Assembly (NCBI RefSeq): GCF_000971275.1
Contig: NZ_LAPV01000129.1
Span: 62,001-126,000, forward strand
From: Devosia psychrophila
GTDB taxonomy: Bacteria; Pseudomonadota; Alphaproteobacteria; Rhizobiales; Devosiaceae
Direction: 5' to 3'
Length of the DNA stretch: 64,000 bases
Under the pieces are notes generated by a model. The model made no database searches. It was not told the DNA's origin and was given only the letters and a program-made list of their open reading frames with translations. Positions 62,355 through 64,000 of the stretch are shown in pieces. Made by a program: the position numbers and the translations under genes. The first letter of the stretch is position 1. The number at the start of each line of letters is the position of its first letter.

Positions 62355-62693
62355 TCAGGCCGCTTGCGCGTGCAGGGGTTCGGCCCCTTCAAGATCCCAA
62401 ATGATGCTGAGCCGCTCGGCAGTGCCGACGGAAAGCACGCGAAAGACGCGGTCGGCGCAATCGAGCGCCAGCCGGAAACGCGTGCGGCTCATCGGATCGG
62501 CGACCAGTTCAGCGGCCGAGCCAACCCACATGACGTGGCTACCCTTGGCGAGGAGGAACAAGTGCGGATCGCTCATGCCGAAATGCTCGAGATTTTCGCT
62601 GAGCAGATCATAGGTCTGGCCCGAGCGTCCCTGCCAGTTGCTGTGACGGCCAAAGCCGTGAACCAGAACGTTGTTTTCTACAATTCCAGTCAT
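62355..62693 (-). CDS. Uncharacterised protein, putatively SOS-regulated
   Basis: A 112-residue soluble protein that I cannot assign to a family. It starts NNVLVHGFGRHSNWQGRSGQ and continues with a helix DLLSENLEHFGMSDPHLFLL, then LVADPMSRTRFRLALDCADRVFRV and a hydrophobic strand ERLSIIWDLEG. Trp and His are frequent, without an obvious metal motif. ATG 62693 is favoured by GGGGCG upstream; an ATG at 62714 is possible. The putative promoter has GAAC-N7-GAAC, which is the reverse complement of the alphaproteobacterial LexA box, so it may be induced by DNA damage. It is isolated from other genes. Confidence 0.7.
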   Translation of the reverse strand: MTGIVENNVLVHGFGRHSNWQGRSGQTYDLLSENLEHFGMSDPHLFLLAKGSHVMWVGSAAELVADPMSRTRFRLALDCADRVFRVLSVGTAERLSIIWDLEGAEPLHAQAA

Positions 62694-62725
62694 TTCACGC
62701 CCCGTCCCCGACATGTGTCTAATGA

Positions 62726-62740
62726 GAACAAAATTAGAAC
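62726..62740. promoter_or_regulatory. LexA-like SOS box
   Basis: GAAC-N7-GAAC on the plus strand reads GTTC-N7-GTTC on the minus strand, the direct-repeat LexA box known in alphaproteobacteria, with a T-rich spacer as usual. It lies 33 bases upstream of the start at 62693. Confidence 0.6.
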
Positions 62741-62822
62741 AAAACACGATGGGTGTCAAGTGCCACACTAGACAACATCTAGATGTATGTTCCCGTTCGC
62801 CATTCACGTCAACATGTAGTGG

Positions 62823-63632
62823 TTATTGGCGGGTAGCCCTCGCTTGGCGGACCGCGTCAACTCTCGCCTGAAACTCGGGACTCAACGGGTGGCCAAGGCC
62901 GCGATCGACGGCGTCTAGAATCATGTCATTTGAATTGTCTTCGATGGCGGATTTGAGGCGTTCCATGAAAACATCGGCGGTAAGGCCGGCTTCGATTGGG
63001 GGCAAGAACTTGCCCTCAGCAGTGCCTGGCCAGATCAACAGGCTGTTGCGGCCCCAGAACAGCCCCGAGTTCAGTGCGACCGGCACGACAGGAACATTGA
63101 GCTCCAAATAGAGCCGCACGATGCCCTGACGGTAGTCGGGCTTTGCCAAGGCCGCCTTGCGGGTACCTTCGGGGAAAATGACGATGCGGCAACCGCGGTC
63201 GACGGCGGCGTGGGCCTGGGCCATCATCAGCGGAATGGCCTCGGCGCCCTTGCGGCGGTCAACCTCGATGCAGTCGAGCGACCTGGCGGCCCAGCCAAAG
63301 AAGGGAATGCGCATCAGTTCCTTCTTGACGATATAGGCAGGACGACCTGCATGGGGAAAAATGGCGAAGACGTCCCAGTCGCTCTGATGCTTGCTGGCGA
63401 TGATACAGCCGCCCTCGGGGATGTTTTCCTGGCCCGTCATTTTCGTTTTAACGCCGGCCAAATAGCGAACAAGTTTCAGGCTGGAGCGGCACCAGTATCT
63501 GGCAATGGCCGAGCTGAGCGGCGTACGGCCGCTAATGAGCGCAATAGTGCCAAGGGTGATCGCCACGAGTGCGGTCTGGCCGATGAAGAAAATATAGAAA
63601 ACCGCGGTGCGCAGGGCTTGCAGGACTGCCAT
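62823..63632 (-). CDS. plsC: 1-acyl-sn-glycerol-3-phosphate acyltransferase
   Basis: A 269-residue inner-membrane lysophosphatidate acyltransferase. An N-terminal membrane helix (about residues 8-34) is followed by the H-x4-D catalytic box SKHQSDWD (His81/Asp86 approximately), VKKELMRIPFFGWAAR, FPEGTRKAAL for glycerol-phosphate binding and VPVVPVALNSG. It makes phosphatidic acid for phospholipids. It lies beside an ftsX-like gene on the same strand, a recurrent arrangement in Hyphomicrobiales. Confidence 0.95.
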   Translation of the reverse strand: MAVLQALRTAVFYIFFIGQTALVAITLGTIALISGRTPLSSAIARYWCRSSLKLVRYLAGVKTKMTGQENIPEGGCIIASKHQSDWDVFAIFPHAGRPAYIVKKELMRIPFFGWAARSLDCIEVDRRKGAEAIPLMMAQAHAAVDRGCRIVIFPEGTRKAALAKPDYRQGIVRLYLELNVPVVPVALNSGLFWGRNSLLIWPGTAEGKFLPPIEAGLTADVFMERLKSAIEDNSNDMILDAVDRGLGHPLSPEFQARVDAVRQARATRQ

Positions 63633-63852
63633 GAACCTCTCCAGCGACGGGGCGCCGCATCCTGCCTCTTAATAGGCAAACGGCAACTTGGCGAGGGTGT
63701 TCCCGGTTCAGAGCCCGTTTTGAAATTCTACTCTGTCGGCCATCTGCCGCGGTCTTCTGCGCTTCCGGTGCTCACCTACCTAACGTACGCTGCGCTCCGG
63801 TTCTCGAAAACCACGGCATCTGACTCGCCACAGCGAATTTCCAAACAGGCTC

Positions 63853-64000
63853 TCAGGAGGTTTCGGCGAGAAAGCGGCGCACGGTGACACGGGAGGTGAT
63901 GGCGGTCAGTCCGGCAATAACCGGAACGACCGCCGCAATGCCGATAATGCCGGCGAGCCCAAGGGCGAAGCGGCCAAACAGCACGCCGACCTGGGCTCCG
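63853..64000 (-). CDS. ftsX: Partial FtsX-like protein (C-terminus only)
   Basis: The reverse strand reads open from the window edge to a TGA at 63853. The last 48 residues hold a membrane helix (FALGLAGIIGIAAVVPVIAGLTAI) followed by TSRVTVRRFLAETS, the ending typical of FtsX permease-like cell-division proteins. The start and most of the gene lie outside. The neighbouring plsC supports the assignment, as ftsE-ftsX are near plsC in this group. Other membrane proteins are possible. Confidence 0.55.
   Translation of the reverse strand, partial: GAQVGVLFGRFALGLAGIIGIAAVVPVIAGLTAITSRVTVRRFLAETS

Noticed and set aside
63720-63850. A small gene between plsC and the ftsX-like gene
   Set aside because: The sequence resembles a dispersed intergenic repeat also seen around 16260-16345 and has no start signal.

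Overview
The window looks like the chromosome of a Hyphomicrobiales alphaproteobacterium, most likely Devosia or a close relative. The grounds are a GC-rich backbone, a chemotaxis cluster that mixes cheA/cheW/cheD/cheR/cheB with many Cache-type receptors, a class-II fumarase beside rpmF, the hisC-tyrC pair, plsC next to what looks like the end of ftsX, and regulatory boxes typical of this group (a RirA-like TGA-N9-TCA box, an alphaproteobacterial LexA-like GAAC-N7-GAAC box, CtrA-like TTAACCAT half sites). The genus is inferred from gene content and was not tested by a search.

Layout. (1) Positions 1-6653 are a more A+T-rich genomic island that abuts the 3' end of a tRNA-Ala(CGC) gene. It carries two tyrosine recombinases, a Rep_trans-like replication initiator, two or three small helix-turn-helix proteins, and an unusual protein resembling the C-terminal part of RarA/MgsA but lacking the ATPase. 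(2) 6784-10896 hold a reductase divergent from its TetR regulator across a palindrome, a siderophore-interacting ferric reductase under a putative iron box, and a SAF-domain dehydrogenase resembling the DRL type of DXP reductoisomerase. (3) 11107-32028 are a large chemotaxis locus: STAS, cheY, cheA, cheW; an oppositely oriented small gene with CheZ-like active-site spacing; cheD; a PAS-containing receptor; cheR, cheB, cheY; then four complete membrane receptors with nearly identical signalling domains and a fifth, broken, globin-type receptor. (4) 32161-40513 contain methylglyoxal synthase, a branched-chain amino-acid ABC transporter (livGFHM, with the binding protein separate), and a short-chain dehydrogenase with a downstream TetR gene behind a 35-bp palindrome. 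(5) 40743-64000 are mostly housekeeping: an orphan betaine-type binding protein, a GGDEF-EAL protein, pyruvate carboxylase, ispG, ispA, mtgA, a toxin-antitoxin pair, tyrC, hisC, gloB, fumC, rpmF, plsC and the end of an ftsX-like gene. An IS30 remnant and several families of palindromic intergenic repeats are interspersed.

How it works together. The chemotaxis genes could form a nearly complete adaptation and signalling circuit: receptors feed CheA/CheW, CheR/CheB/CheD adjust receptors, two CheY proteins carry output, and the small reverse-strand protein may supply the phosphatase. Four receptor genes, including the broken one, encode the terminal W-x-x-F tether that recruits CheR/CheB; one lacks it. 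Metabolic genes link pyruvate and TCA anaplerosis (pyc, fumC), methylglyoxal turnover (mgsA and gloB) and isoprenoid synthesis (ispG, ispA, perhaps the DRL-like enzyme). The most novel-looking items are the putative SOS-regulated gene of unknown function at 62355-62693, the CheZ-like protein, the RarA-C-like protein coupled to an integrase, and two copies of a structured hairpin element that differ by compensatory base pairs.
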